Below the pieces are notes generated by a model, which had not been told where the DNA came from, ran no database searches, and saw only the letters and a list, made by a program, of their open reading frames with translations. A DNA stretch of 64,000 nt from the NCBI GenBank assembly GCA_964019055.1, contig OZ025217.1, forward strand, positions 1,255,501 through 1,319,500, read 5' to 3'. This DNA is from Anthopleura xanthogrammica. Taxonomy: Eukaryota > Cnidaria > Anthozoa > Actiniaria > Actiniidae. Shown here piece by piece: positions 26,515 through 38,849 of this stretch; the stretch's first letter is position 1; each line of letters opens with the position of its first letter. The translations under genes were made by a program, and so were the position numbers.

Positions 26515-26735
26515 AAGAAGCCCGACAAGTAAAGAAGTTTTTACACGAGTGGGAAATGATAAAGCCAAGTCGTAGCCAATACTCTTTAGCCATACCATAT
26601 CCGTAACTACGCGCAGCTGCGATTGGATGCGTTACTAAAAGACAATGGGAAGCCATTTCAATGTTACGTGTTATACCTTCTACGTGCTGTAAGTCAGTAC
26701 CGTATGTTTCCCACTCATAGGAAAACCGCTCGATA
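26515..26735 (-). mobile_element. MITE family with gagcggttttcat ends
   Basis: Shares acttacagcacgta, cattgaaatggcttcccatt and cgtttcccactcatatgaaa-type segments with 45318-45535 (+) and 45108-45312 (+), and a partial copy at 9236-9390. The two AGGF1-intron copies lie head to tail. Confidence 0.65.
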
Positions 26736-27827
26736 TAAGAAGAGCCAGAAGAGCTGGAGTTGTGATTCTTCAATAATTTATTAACTATGTTCAGTTTTCA
26801 AATATTAATATAATAATATATATGTCACAAAACATTGATTTACTCATTAGTTTATCCATCTATCATTCTTACTCCATTCCCATTTGAAGACCATTCCGTT
26901 GCTTAGCAACACGACTGTGAAAAGCCAACCAACGTCATACCAACCCTTGGTCACGTGCTTCTATGTGAACAGGTCGTAAAGTGTGGTGAAAAAACTAAAC
27001 ATTTGATTTGTGCGATGTTTATATTGTTAACGAAACGCGCGCAGCACTGCCTTTAAAATTGCGAAATTAGAATAAAGCTTCAGTAACATCAGACTTTCGC
27101 AACTCTGGTAGGAGACAAGAGAGGTCTACAGTAACAGAAGCTTGACGAATCCCGTAATATCTTGGTGTACTAGAATATCTTGATGGTTGATGCCTGCGTC
27201 AAAGTGACACTCCTCAAAAAGTGAGTTATCAGCAACGCATCACGCAACGGTTACGCCAAGTCACATGGCCTTAACATTTGATCTCAGAAAAAATTATCTT
27301 TAAAGGCGCGGAAATACAAGCAACAAAATCGTGCAACTTGTCGCGCAACATTGTTGCATTGCATGTTGTAGAGCGAATGTTGCTCGCATTACCAACCCGC
27401 GCTCAACAAATTGTCGTTGTTGCAGAGAATAGAAAGAGCTTCTACTCCTGCAACAAAATTGTGTTGTTGCACGGGATGGTAATACGAGCTACATTCACTC
27501 TGCAACTTGCAACGCAACAATGTTGCGCGACAAGTTGCACGTGTTTCTGCACCTTTACTTGAGTCAAGCATTTTTGCATGCGCACATTTAGTTTCTTAGC
27601 CGCAGTTTCTAAAATGTAAGGAAAATAGGGACTGTTGACAGTCTAAGAGAAAAACTAAGAAGTAGAAATTATGTACAATAAAAATTTGGCACTTAGAATA
27701 GGTGAATTCTTCATTTCTGTATAACTGTACATGTAACCATCCAATATGTAAATAAAATTTTGCTATTCATATGTATGTGTATGTAAAATAGTTGCCCAGT
27801 ATATGAGGTATGCCATACTCTCATAGC

Positions 27828-28012
27828 ATCCTCGAGGTAATAGAGGCTTTGCATCATCAAATGGTGGCAGCTATATGACAGGAGGCACAACAATGGAGTA
27901 TTTTCTCCCTGGGAAACTGAATTCTTTCTCATGTAAATCAGATTAAACCAGAATCAATTGTTCCTGCCTCCTGTCATGGCTGCAATCACGTGACGGTGCA
28001 AAGCCTCCATTG
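27828..28012 (-). mobile_element. MITE with imperfect inverted ends, second copy at 41818-41996
   Basis: Ends aatagaggctttgcatcatc and ggtgcaaagcctccattgg are inverted; the interior contains caattgttcctgcctcctgt. The copy in the AGGF1 intron (41818-41996) has the same ends and the segment agtgattctggtctaatctgat-like interior in the opposite orientation. Lies beyond the PIAS stop codon. Confidence 0.7.
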
Positions 28013-28363
28013 GCCAGGCAGTTTGCAGCTCTTTGTCCTCCAAATTGAGGGGTATTCTGACAAGCTGCAAGGGGTGTATAGAGGCATAATATCATAACTT
28101 GATAAGTGTCAGAAATAGATACTAGCCTGAGAGTGATGGACAAGTACTATTTATATGCTGCAATGGTGTCCAGAAGCGCAATAAACAACCAGGAGATCTT
28201 TGATGTCCAGTCAAGGAGGATGATGTATAAGAAATATAACATCACGATCATCACCATGTTTATGTTGGTTGCTACTGCTGTGCTGCATGGACTTCCTTTA
28301 AGGTGAATAGTATTGATACCAAGAGGTCGATGTGAAACATCACCTCAGTGATAGCTATCCCTG

Positions 28364-31300
28364 TCAGTCTAGGTGGATGACATTTGACGCACCTCCAAGT
28401 TGATCCAGCAAGCTGCTTTGATCATTGAGGTACATGTTGGGAACATACTAGAAATAAAAATAAAATAATAGATTCATTGATTAATAATATTAACCAATAT
28501 TACTGTGCAACTACTATAACTGGGCCACTTAGACAGCAAGAACCTACTCCTTGTTTTTACGAGGGTAGCACTAAATAGTCAGTGGCTAACAAACCTGTGG
28601 CCCTCGTTCCATGATCGAATTGGAATTTAGAAGTTGATTTTTGTGGAGGACCAATAAAAAGGTAGAATGAAAACAATGCATTCCAACTTTGGATAGCCAA
28701 GCCAATCAGAAACCTGGAATGCATGAGAATCATTGGCAATCACTTATCTATAGCCAATGTCTTTTTCACGTGGGAATAAAAAGAACTCACTCTTCTGATT
28801 GGCTTGACTACCCAAAGTTGGAATGCATTGTTGTCATTCTACAATTTGATTGGTTCTTGCTATCTGGCCCAAGTTATTTTAGTTGCACAGTAGTTAGAGT
28901 GTTGATCAGATATTTAGCAAGCAGACTAGGCAAATTTCTTTCTTAATTATTTTGGTTCAAAATTTATAAATTGAAGCTGACAGTGTGTCAATCATACGTC
29001 TTCTCTTCCACTCAGATTGGCAGTCTTTTGAATATATTTCATGTCTCAAAATGGAACATAGCTCTTGTAAGAAGTGGTGGGAATAACAAAGTCGTTAGGT
29101 GATTAAATCTAACCAACCTTACTATTAACATTTACCTAACTGTTTGGGTCTAAGCAGCGCCGGAGCAGCATTTGCGCACAGTGTTCATCCACAGCGTCAC
29201 TCTACAGAAGGGGTGATAGTTTGAATGTAGTGTTATTGATTGCAGGGGCAGATCCAGGGGGTGTTCTGCAGTGCACCAGACACCCCAAAAATAAACGTAA
29301 GTACAAAATAAGTTAGATCAGGATTATTGATGATGTCACTATGTCATCACTTTTTCATTTTGGACACCTTGCAAATTTCTGGATCCGCCCCTGGATTGTG
29401 AGGTTTTACTTGTGGTATGTCCTCTGATTTAACAAAGTTCCAATTTGTCAGAAATGGGGTCATGCAGTTAACCCACGTTATAAATTTTTGACAAAATGAT
29501 GTTGTAAACCATGGTGAATGAGAGGCCAATATGAAAAAAAATAATTTTCTCAAAACGAAACAAAAATATAAAAAAGCAAACAAAAGGTGAAGGGAAAAAA
29601 TTACTAAAAATTACACATCTTGTGTTGAGTAAGGACTTCAAATTTTTTTTGTTAGTCTAATAAAAACAACAACAGGGAAACAAGACTACAATTCGTTGTC
29701 ATCGTAACAACATCTTCAGGCCAACAGAATAACTGAGAAAGATGCAAATATGTAGCTAAGTGCATTATATAGAACACTGTCAAACAAAAACTTTGGCTCT
29801 AATTGAGTCTGAGCACTTTTAAAAGATCCCAAGTTATATTTATTTAGCACACTTGTTTATACTTACATCATCATTGAGGAATCGATAAAGTTCTAAACCT
29901 ACAAATGATATAAGAAAATTTAGTTAAAAAGAAGAATAACAGGAACTAAAACTTTTTCATCAAGGAAGTAATGTTAGAGTTCATTTTGCATAACAGTGAA
30001 ATAACATAGCACAAAGTGCTTTTATGGTATGGAATAGACATCTTTAGCTTGGGTATACTGTTTCCCCATTTCAGACAATGTTTCATTCCCTAGAGTATGA
30101 TTTCTTTGTTTAAACTCAGACGTCTTTGGCTGTGTTGTCTGTGTATTCATGGGAATTGGTGTAACTCAAAGTAAGAATCATATTCTTAAGAGAATGCAAT
30201 GGAAAACATTATGACAAGCTTAAACAATGTATTGACAACTTCTTTTGAGGCAATCACAATGCAAGGAAACAATGCTTGAACAAGGCCATAGCACCATCAC
30301 GGCATGGCACATCTACCCAACATGAGTTTTCCAGTCATACACATTTTGTTCTATAAGGAGAAAGAAATTCACGTACCTGGAAATTCTAGCTGGTGTGGTA
30401 ATGAATAATAGCTTGGATGGTTAAAAATACTGCTTGTTGAAGAACCAGCTATGCTTCTAGAGGATGATGATGATGGTGGCATAATTACTGAGCTTGACGA
30501 TACTCTCTTGGGGTAGCCACTTATACTACTGCTTATCTTACTACTGCTGATTTGCTCCCTGAAAGAGTATCAAAATCAAATCAAATTAAACAAATTTCCA
30601 GAGATGTGAGTCATGCATCAATAAAATCTATTAAGATTTGGCTGTTGTATCACAGCATGGGAACATCACAAAAGAACTAGGCTCCAACTACAGTAGGAAA
30701 GAATAACTGAAATGACTTGTGATTATTTGGACTTATAATGTTCGTCAAGAACATGGAGGTTTGTGTTGAGATATCCAGTATTGCTTGTAGTTGATAAAGC
30801 ATTTTAAACACCTTGACTAAACTTGTTTAGATGTATGCCCATGATTGGTCTTCAAATGACCTATTGTATTGCCTATTCTACTCTTCTTTTGGCTCTGACA
30901 ACCTTTACAAATAGGTTGCAGGAGTGTATCTAAGGTTCCTGCCCCCCCCCCTCCCCCTTTGTAGAAAAGGAGTGATAAATAATAAAACAATCTCATTGTA
31001 GCGATTAAAAAAAGGGATTTGATATTATTAGTAATGTCCAGAAGCATCTCATAAACAGTCCAACTAGCAATAACTAGATGGGTGTCCATGAAGAATTCCC
31101 TTTTAGAGAAAACAAACAAAATGGTGGCTTTTCGAATTTGTGATCCCCCCCATACACACACACACACACTCCCACCCCCCTTGGAAAATCCTGTATACAC
31201 CCCTGGGTTGTTTTATTGTTTCTGACTCACCTATAAAGACTCATATCAGTATCCATACTTCTGTCATCATCGCCAGCATCTATACCTTCATCTCTGCTAT

Positions 31301-34300
31301 CTTCATCATCATCATCATCATCATCATCAGTGTCGTCTTCTTCATCATCATCATCATCATCATCACTATCACCAGTCAGATCAATGACGGCTGACAGTTC
31401 TTTTTTCTGAGATGAGCTTGGTTCTGAAGGTGCTAAGAAAAAAACAGTGTTGCCAATTAGTGTCAAACCAGGTGTCCATTGCACAGGCAAACCAACCAAT
31501 CACAGCACCCTTCAATGCTTAGCAAAGCGGCCCTAGCTCATAGTCTCTTCTCAATACAAAAACATGTCTTTCCAAGAATTTAGAGAAAAAAAAAGTTGAA
31601 GTATATGTGATGTATTAAATAAATAAAGCAAATCTTTGCCATCCATCTCCTCGAATTCTGTGAGATATATGACTTTTAAGAGTTGGGCTAGAATTATGAC
31701 AACAATCCTTTTCACGCTTTGAACAAGTAGATACTTCATTAAAAGATTTAATTTTCAGCAATTAAAAAAAAAACTAATAAGAAATGGCTGTTTTCTGAGA
31801 TGTCTATTGAAAGCACAGGAGAGAAAAAACAAGCAACTCCAACTGCACATGATGGTAGGTTCAGGGATTGAACCCATGATCACAGCAATAATTATTAGAG
31901 GCAGCTCATAAGTAGTACCATATACCACACATTTAATTGCCATACCTCGAATAACTGATTTTTGTTGTACTGAATTATTGGAAGCTATCATAGCTTTGAC
32001 TGCTGCTTTGCTTTCTTGATCTGTCAGGTAAAAAGATGTTGTCTGATGAGCAATAACTAGAACATAAATAAAATAAACAAATAAATAAATGGGATTAATT
32101 CATTTGTCCACTAAACTTCCAATTGTAATAATTACAATTTATTTAGAAGTTGATTTTTGTGGAAGAAGGAAAACCAGAGAAAACCGTCGAAGCACAGAAG
32201 ACACCATGAGGTAACTCTACTCGCATAGGACACCCAGCCCGGCAGGACTCGGACCCTGGTCACATTGGTGAGAGGTAAACACTATCAACTCTATGCCACC
32301 TGTGCTTCCCGTATCATGATTATAGGAGGTACTTTGCTTACCTTGACCATCTTGATCAATGGGTCTCCATGAACCATCTTCATAAAATGCGATCTCTTTA
32401 CAGTGAGCACTATCTAATATCTCTCTAAACAACCTGGGAATTCATTGATAGAAAATTGGTGTTAATAAAATATGTTAATATGGTATTAAATATTGATATC
32501 TAATGAGTAAGCAAACCTACCCATCCAGGAAGAGATCTTTGTAGATTGCTTTTTTATCACAAACAGGACATATCCAAGTTGTTTTCCTACAAAAATGTAT
32601 TTTGTAACATTTTTATCAATCGTACTACTGATGTCACCAAAACAGGAATCATCATCATTAACAGGCGCCATCATCATTGTCTCCTACTTTATTCTCATAA
32701 AGAATGGACAAGTATCATTTTTTACAAGTCCACAATGAAAAATATTTTTTTATTATATTTCTATCCTGATTGTCATCAACATCATCATCTCTATGCTTAT
32801 CATCTTCAATATCTTTGATATAATTCTCATCATAATCATCAATATACCCCTATCAACAGCAGCATCATCTTCATCACCATCATTATCACCACCATCATCA
32901 CCATCGTCATCACCAACACCATCATCATCTTCATCACCATAACTATAGAGGATGTCTTGCACAGTTTGCTATGTACATGCTTCAATCTATCATCATCATG
33001 CACTGTACTAGTCTGTACAGGCCACACAGGTGAGACCAGAAGAGGAGGTAATGGCAGTTGAATTAAAATACAGGCATTACCTTTCATTCATCTGTAGATA
33101 GAGGGCCAAGTCGAAACACTGTAGATGATTACACGTCAATGCTCTGTCAAACACAAGTTATTATATCAACATTTGCTATAAAATAATGAGGAATCATTTT
33201 TCTTTGATTCAATAATTCGTCGCTCCTCACTCACCTGCATGGTAGGGTCATTCTTGTTTTCCCCAGCTATACAAAGATAAAAGAAAATTAAGTTAGAATG
33301 GGCCACTTTCGATATTTCAATATTAGTAGGAATAAAATAAAGTACCATATACGACATTCCCAAATTTCAGCATTCTAATTTTTAATTTTTTTTTATTTGA
33401 GTGACAAATGCTAATAATACTAACCGGACAAAGTAGCGTTACTCGAAGACTCGTAGTTGCGACTTCACTTTCAGGGTCATGAGCTAGCTTTTCTTTGACT
33501 GCAATCACGAAATCATAACTTTTGTTTAGAGGATCTTTAATAAAATATTAAATGATTTTTATGAATGGTTCCAGAAAAACTTACTTAATGCTCTGGAATG
33601 ATCAGGGTTTCTGTATCCTCTGCCTTTCAATTTTTGCATCAGACAACTAGAAGTAACTTGTCTTACTTGCCGAATGACTACAACATGCCGCTGTGGAAGA
33701 ATGCAAATTATTAGTGCACAAGTTAATACAAATGGATACATTAATGTCATCACTTCATATACAAGTCTTGGAGGCAATTCTTTGTTTAACATTTTTGACA
33801 CTTTGTTTTCATATTGGGTCATGGTTTTGGTTAGATAAATGGACTGGGTAAGTGTCTATAATCTGGAATCTGAAACACATTATTCATATTATTATACCTG
33901 GCCATTTCTGGGTGCCCAGGTGATATGGACATGATTAGGAACAGTAGAAGATAACCGACAAAGAGATGTAATATTAATAGGTCGACTAGGGCGTTTTGCT
34001 TCTGTAGTGCCAGGAGGGACATAACCCTGAAAATAAACAAACATTATTTCTGGGTTAAAAAATGAAGGATGATTCAAACACTAAATGAACTTGGACTGAG
34101 ATTTTGTATGACTGGGATTTGTATTTTGCAAACTTTTGGGCTGGGAAATGGGATTAGGGAACCGGATTATGACCCCCCTTCAAAACCCTTTGGAATATAT
34201 GGTGTGATATAGACCCCTTTCATGTGACATCAAATCAGTTCAATTTGGAGGACAAAATAAAATAATTTTAATTTCTTGATAATAGGAATCTATTGTTTTA

Positions 34301-36108
34301 TCCTCCAAATAGATCATATTCAAGATGCACGAGCGCTTTCAAAAATATCGCAGGCGCAGACATTAAAAAGAGGCATTTTCGGGCAAGATCACGAGCACTA
34401 TTGACTCTGCCCGAAAATGCCTCAAGATCATGTCTGTGCCTGCGATGTTTTTGAAAGCGCTCGCGCATCTCGAAAATGGTCTATTGAGCGGCAGTCCGAC
34501 ATGCTCCAAGGGGTCTATTAATACAACTGATGTTTGTGTGGACATCCCTATTGATAGTTTATTAATTCAACTCTAATACTCACAGGTAACGGACAGATTT
34601 TTCCGTTGACTTTGACACATAAAGAGGATGGAAAATTGTCTTCCTGTTCACAACTTGTTTCAAACAAACAAAATCTATAACAATGATAAAAAATACAAAG
34701 AACAGTCACTACATATTGCCATTACATGGATGGTCGGGATTGGAATATAAACAAGAAAATTCCTGTGTGTCACAGGAATTTCCTTATCACTTGATTGGAA
34801 TGAACTTGGTCTGTTGTAAGTTTGATTGAGCCAGAAATCTGGAGTCGGTTAGGTTGCAGAAATATGAAAAGTGCTGTAATTATTGTTGTTTATTGACATA
34901 CCTTATTTGTACTTGAACTGTGTATTCATTTTTTGAGTTTGGTCTTGTATCTCTGTTAATAAATCAACAAAATGAAAATTAAATTCAGAAAAAGATATGA
35001 TTTAATTTGCAGTGCGAAATGAAAGATTATTTCTTAGTACCTACCTAGAAGTAGTTATAAGGTTGACTTGTCTAGGAGTAAGGTGAAACACTACATATGA
35101 TTCCTGATATTGAGACATCCCTCTTGGGACTAAAACCAAAATACAAAAAGTTATGTACAAATTAATTACACAGATTATAATAATGATGTTCTATCTAGCA
35201 AATGTCCTGGGACTATAAAGTACGTTGACATTTTAATTTGACGGCATGATAACTAGAAATAAGTAATAGAGGTTTTGTATAACTAAACGAAGGCAGCCAT
35301 GTTGGATGACAGGAACAATGTGTGTTTTATATCCACACAAAAAATGTGTGACAAGTGGAACATTTTATGGGGTATTTCTAAGATAGCAAACAGTGCATTG
35401 TGGTCTAGCTTAGGTAAGAATATCTTTTGTTTATCATGCCTTATATGGTGTTGTATGTACCCAAGCTAGACCACAAGGCACTTTATTCATGAACTCAGAA
35501 AAGCTTCCATAAGGAAGCAATCTGCAATGTTTCATCACAAAAAGAATACTTGGGTAATAAAATAATCTTCTTAGAAATTTTAGGGTGGAATACAGGTGGA
35601 CATTTTTTCTCGTCTTTTCATTTTGTCTTGCCTTGTGACTCAAAAAAATATCCACCCATATATTCCACCCTAAAGTGACTAATAAAATATATATATTAAT
35701 GTATATTTGTAAGGGAGCATTTAAACTTAACAAGAGCAACTTTTGATAAATAATTTATAAGAAAACCAGCAGGAAGAAATGGCAACATTTTGTTGTCAAT
35801 ATAAGAAATTTCCCTAGTGTGGAGTATTGAATAGCAAACTTACTGTACCATGATAACAATACAAAAGTATATGTCATTATTCAGGACTTGAAATAACAGC
35901 TGATCAGTCACCGGTCATGATGACCAGCCAAATTAGTTTCAGCTTGGTCAAACCTCATTTCTGGCTAAATGCTACTAGTATATGTATTGTGTATATATAC
36001 GTATGATGCACATATATATACATATATATGGATGTATATATGTTTATTTATTTTTAAGAATGTTATTGTAAGTGCATTGAGATTGTTATGTAATGCGCTC
36101 AGAATTAA

Positions 36109-36152
<44 letters not shown>

Positions 36153-37513
36153 TGGTTCAGAGACCAGCAAGGCAAAGATTTGACCAGACAAGTTTCAATT
36201 CTCGCCAGACATTGTCTGTTGATCGGCTGTTATTTAAAGCCCTGTTTTTAATAATAATGATTTATTCAATAGGATCCAATGGTGACTCTTCGCCTATTGA
36301 GAAGCTTAATAAATTATGGAAAATTTAAAACTATTTATAGTAAATTATAATTGCGACATAATACAGTAAAAAATATTTATATTTTTAGAAGTGAAATGAT
36401 AAATAATCAAATGAATTTATGGCCTGTTTACAGTGAATAGTAAATGGGATTAAAACAAAGATAGGAAAAAGAAAGAAATGAGGAAAAGTACAGATAAAGA
36501 ATAAATTGCTTATATCATCACAAAATTTCTTCCTCTAGTAGTAAAAATGTTGGGAAAAAATTAAATTAAATCACAAGATAATTTGATTGTAATTTATCTA
36601 TCTTTTACTTATGTTTTTACTTTGTGTTATTTTTACTATGTGTTAATTCGACATTTAACGCAAAGTTTTTTCATGTAAAAACCAAAACATTGTGCTTTAT
36701 TTTCTCGTAGCTTGTGTAATAGCTATTGATAAGGTAAACAATTCAGTTCTTTATTCATCCATTCAGGTTGGAGGGAAAATTACTATACTAGAAATACAAC
36801 AATAAACGAAAAACAGGAATTTCATTATCTTTTCTTTAAAGATTTTAGGCTTTTAAAACAACGCTTAAGTGGGTAAGATGTATTTTCATTACCGCTCAAT
36901 CTCGTTGGCCTGACTTTGATGACAGAAACAACGAAATGTTACGCTGTTCTCTCATATTTGAGTTGACATTTTGATGGAATTTGCGGTTTCTTTAACTGAA
37001 TATTTCATTTAAATAGTTAAATATAACAACAATATTTCTTACCTAGACTAGTAGGACGTACTAAATCGTCGATATATTCAAAAAAGGGAAGAGAAATAAG
37101 ACGGACATCAGGATGGATAGGGATACCGTTTGGTGGTTCACGACCTCGTACGGGAACAGTTTGTGGGACAATACAAACTCTTCCAGAAGCAGCAGCCCTT
37201 GGTGGAGGAGAGGCAAGTTTTCTTGGATATCTCTGACGGTATAATTCTTTAATTTTGGCTCGTATTTGATAGTTTCCTTCGCATTTTAATAACTGTAATG
37301 CTCGCCCCATAAGTTCGTGTTTTCGACCGGATTTCGACCGCCCAGCAAAGCCTAAAAGTACTTGAAGTTCGGACACCCGAAATCCCATCAACATATGCTG
37401 AAAATTTGAAAACAAACCAAGGTGAGTATGAAGTATAGACTTGTGGTGGAAAAATAAGTCTTTGTTGGGATTTTTAGGGTTTTTCTTACCCGTAATTCTG
37501 CTACTTCGTCCAT
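28364..37513 (-). CDS. PIAS: PIAS-family SUMO E3 ligase (592 aa)
   Basis: Transfers SUMO to nuclear targets (family knowledge). Exons: 37513-37490, 37397-37043, 35129-35045, 34952-34902, 34674-34584, 34026-33898, 33690-33585, 33498-33425, 33266-33235, 33143-33081, 32586-32521, 32433-32342, 32056-31946, 31432-31231, 30558-30377, 29898-29867, 28447-28364; sum 1779 nt. Residues about 9-60 form the SAP domain (FRVSELQVLLGFAGRSKSGR). The PINIT domain follows, with RPSRPINITSLCRLSS. The SP-RING (about 316-375) keeps its ligands in LTCNHLQC and WICPVCDKK. A SUMO-interacting motif VIDLTGDSD (about 441) runs into an Asp tract encoded by pure GAT repeats. The C terminus NVIHLD resembles the IISLD end of human PIAS1. 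Exon 16 joins the terminal exon in phase 0; an extra acceptor-led segment lies between them (29136-29201). PIAS1-4 orthology is not resolved. Confidence 0.97.
28649..28854. mobile_element. Foldback element in the last PIAS intron
   Basis: 28649-28710 and 28793-28854 are inverted copies with few mismatches (gcattccaactttgg / ccaaagttggaatgc). Just left of it lies a SINE-related fragment (28548-28650) that also occurs at 1802-1890. Confidence 0.75.
29136..29201 (-). CDS. Candidate alternative terminal exon of PIAS
   Basis: Lies in the intron between PIAS exon 16 (ending 29867) and the terminal exon (28447). A good acceptor (ccccttctgtag) precedes an in-phase frame of 21 codons, ending RRCLDPNS and a TAG at 29136-29138; a donor-like gtaaat directly follows the stop. 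Use of this exon would replace the conserved C terminus. Skipping it gives exact phase-0 joining to the exon ending NVIHLD, so it is probably an alternative or spurious exon. Confidence 0.3.
   Translation of the reverse strand, partial: SDAVDEHCAQMLLRRCLDPNS
32138..32312 (-). mobile_element. tRNA-derived SINE, family A, copy with intact head
   Basis: Reverse strand begins GGAAGCACAGGTGGCATAGA and keeps a B-box-like GGGTCCGAGTCCTGCC, followed by the family body. It is inserted in the PIAS intron between exons 12 and 13. Confidence 0.7.
32640..32990 (-). repeat. Degenerate ATC/GAT triplet array in a PIAS intron
   Basis: Interrupted atcatc units with accacc blocks between PIAS exons 10 and 11. 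The same triplet is present inside PIAS exon 14 (31290-31366) and AGGF1 exon 4 (44186-44245), where it encodes Asp. Confidence 0.8.
34195..34520. mobile_element. Foldback element in a PIAS intron
   Basis: 34324-34385 and 34409-34470 form a long imperfect hairpin (gcgctttcaaaaatatcgca / tgcgatgtttttgaaagcgc). Flanking segments ttcaatttggaggacaaaa and ttatcctccaaat also pair. A simpler relative is at 4457-4590 in a PDE8 intron and a partial one at 28020-28080. Confidence 0.65.
36108..36151 (+). repeat. (ATT)n microsatellite
   Basis: About 14 uninterrupted ATT units in the intron between PIAS exons 2 and 3 (35130-37042). The rest of this 1.9-kb intron shows AT-rich sequence and short inverted repeats only (for example around 35400-35480). 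Confidence 0.9.
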
Positions 37514-37620
37514 CTTTCACTTTGCACTCAAAGAAATATTAACTGTATACGCATGCGCACGAGGTACTACTCAGGCCCTTGTCCATTCACTCGGACTCTA
37601 CAACAAAGCCTCCCCGAAAT
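37490..37620 (-). promoter_or_regulatory. Probable PIAS promoter with NRF1-like palindrome
   Basis: CGCATGCGCA lies around 37550-37560, about 40 bp upstream of the PIAS ATG at 37513. It matches the core of the NRF1 palindrome, common in housekeeping CpG promoters (established). The transcription start is not visible, so the exact role is inferred. Confidence 0.35.
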
Positions 37621-38062
37621 AACAACAAACTTTCTCTTTCCACTTCCTTATTTTTTCGCAAATTCCTATTTCATCAATTTAGGGGATAAATCAAATTTCT
37701 TTAAGTAGAACAATGTAAGTAAAAACAGGATTTTTCAAAGGAAGAAGAAGGAAATTCGATCGTTTTATTTACGGTTCAATGAGGTCATGTGATCTAGTGC
37801 GTCATTGCTATTTTTAGAACGGATCTGCGTACTACTTTACGCACGTCTTTTATGCTTCCCACTCACTAAAAGACCAATAAAAGAAACGGGTACTGTAAAA
37901 AGGGGAGTAAAATCAAAGTAAATGAATAATTAGACTTTAAGGCGAGTTAATTTCGAAGTCTTGTAAGGCATAAACAGGAAACTGAAACCGGAATTTTGAC
38001 GGCTATTTTTGATTTTGTGTACCTATATTTGGCCAGTGAATGCGACATCTTGCATCAAAAGA

Positions 38063-38460
38063 ATCTCATCAGCCGGGGGGGGGGGGGGGGGGGGGACTCC
38101 GGGGGTAAAGTATCAGGTATGATGCTCGTCGTATCTCTTAGGGATAAAAATCAGCGATTTGGTATCTTTTAGGGTCTTAAATTTGAGGTTTAGCAAATCA
38201 GCACTTTCTGGTATCTTTTAGGGTGTTGAAAAAGGAACTAGCCCATCGCATAATAACGCAATACGTATGCCTGCGTAAACTCAGAATATTACTCAATGTA
38301 ATTTAATGTATTTTTTAACAGTATTATTTTTGTGGTATCTCTTAGGGGTTAAAATTTGCCAAGCCACGCCCTTTTGAAAAAACTTCCGGTATCTTTTAGG
38401 GGTATTTTTGGAAATTTCCGACGAGCATACCCGATACTTTACCCCCTTTAATTCCGGCTG
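38063..38460. mobile_element. TIR element with internal tatcttttaggg repeats and a poly-G run
   Basis: Left end gggggtaaagtatcaggtat continues to gatgctcgtcg; right end cgacgagcatacccgatact continues to ttaccccc, an inverted pair at 38099-38131 and 38419-38446. The interior repeats gtatcttttaggg or gtatctcttaggg about five times. A run of 23 G begins at about 38075. Located between PIAS and AGGF1. Confidence 0.65.
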
Positions 38461-38849
38461 AAAGGCAATGGTCATCCTCAATGTCTACACCTCACACTAA
38501 CCACTCAAGATCGTAAACCACCTTTGAGTATACTTAAATATAAAGGGCGCTATATATGCCACTTTACCACTCGATCTTACTGAGGTGGACGGAAAGCCTT
38601 ACAGGTCTAGGACCCAATTACAAGGCAACCGATAGATCGAATTAGAATTTGGAAGTTGATTTTCGTGGAGGGAGGAAAACTGGAGAACCCAGAGAAAAAG
38701 TGTGATAAGAAAAAAAAATACTAAGGTGAAGAGCCACCTTAAAAATTACAGATTTTTCATTTATTATTTCCATATATTAACAACTCTTACAAGAGGCGAT
38801 AATTGATACATCAAAGCGAAAAATTCGTAAGATCATTTCCTTGTTTAGT

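Noticed and set aside
28106..28306. Plus-strand 66-codon frame with one hydrophobic segment (TIITMFMLVATAVLHGL)
   Set aside because: Lacks an ATG at its start and splice signals; lies beyond the PIAS stop codon, opposite strand. Could be tested by stranded RNA-seq but unsupported now.
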